Shown here: positions 30,391-30,439 of the stretch, in pieces
How positions within the stretch are numbered: the stretch's first letter is position 1
How the letters are laid out: each line of letters opens with the position of its first letter
IMG/VR virus record: IMGVR_UViG_3300048593_000017
Coordinates: 1-30,439 of that record
DNA length: 30,439 bases
Strand: one strand, 5' to 3'
From: a virus
Program-made: the position numbers and the translations under genes
The notes under the pieces: model-generated
The model's database searches: none
What the model was told of the DNA's origin: nothing
The model's input: the letters and a program-made list of their open reading frames with translations, nothing else

Positions 30391-30439
30391 TGGCAAATGA
30401 AAAAGTAGGTGTTGATATTGTAGTCAATACAGGTGATTC
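30390..30439 (+). CDS. Start of a probable tape measure protein (truncated by the window)
   Basis: The ATG shares a base with the previous stop and 16 codons are visible, reading MANEKVGVDIVVNTGD. This opening is typical of tape measure proteins, which set tail length. Position after the chaperone and tail genes supports it, but the rest lies outside the window. Confidence 0.5.
   Translation, partial: MANEKVGVDIVVNTGD

Noticed and set aside
1-30439. CRISPR array, insertion sequences or toxin-antitoxin pair
   Set aside because: No regularly spaced repeats, transposase or recognisable toxin-antitoxin pair was found.

Overview
The window is about 30.4 kb of a temperate, tailed phage (or prophage) that most likely infects a member of the Bacteroidota. 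Several things point that way. Promoter-like sites fit the Bacteroidota pattern (TTTG, about 19-22 bases, then TAnnTTTG), and Shine-Dalgarno sequences are mostly weak or absent. Several structural proteins also resemble families I know from Bacteroidota phages. One recognised gene, the repressor, lies on the minus strand; every other gene is on the plus strand. Both window ends cut through genes: the probable major capsid gene on the left and the probable tape-measure gene on the right. No tRNA gene, rRNA gene, CRISPR array or insertion sequence was seen.

Layout. 1-4.5 kb: end of the probable major capsid gene, a monocistronic abundant-protein candidate, a large portal fusion, and connector or tail-completion genes. 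4.5-8.2 kb: tail fibre and small accessory genes. 8.2-9.5 kb: lysis cassette (small membrane protein, lipoprotein with a C-terminal membrane helix that looks like a unimolecular spanin, holin candidate, M15 endolysin). 9.6-12.5 kb: metallophosphoesterase, DUF3310 protein, HExxH metallopeptidase and small genes. 12.5-14.8 kb: lysogeny module with a possible attP, tyrosine integrase, minus-strand repressor, operator region and the first rightward regulator. 14.9-20.2 kb: early genes, including an ERF annealing protein, SSB, HNH nuclease, a replication initiator with iteron-like repeats inside it, a VRR-NUC nuclease and a sigma-factor-like protein. 20.2-22.9 kb: small membrane proteins, a glycosyltransferase, a second HNH nuclease and a methyltransferase. 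22.9-25.3 kb: small genes, then small and large terminase. 25.3-30.4 kb: a regulatory region, a tail-assembly chaperone pair joined by an apparent -1 frameshift, tail or baseplate proteins, and the start of the tape measure.

How the parts fit. Repressor and integrase would set lysogeny. Early operons supply recombination and replication proteins. The sigma-like protein, last of the DNA-metabolism genes, may help switch on the late genes. Packaging and tail genes follow, and the head and lysis genes lie at the other side of the window. If the genome is circular or permuted, the order is packaging, tail, head, fibre, lysis, integration, replication, which is unusual because tail genes would come before head genes.

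The features most worth checking are two slippery homopolymer sites (T9 in the tail chaperone and an A AAA AAG site in the portal gene), very strong CpG avoidance that extends across codon junctions, a lambda-like origin inside the replication gene, a short promoter-to-terminator leader or small RNA at about 17.4 kb, and a tRNA-3'-end-like segment beside the integrase.
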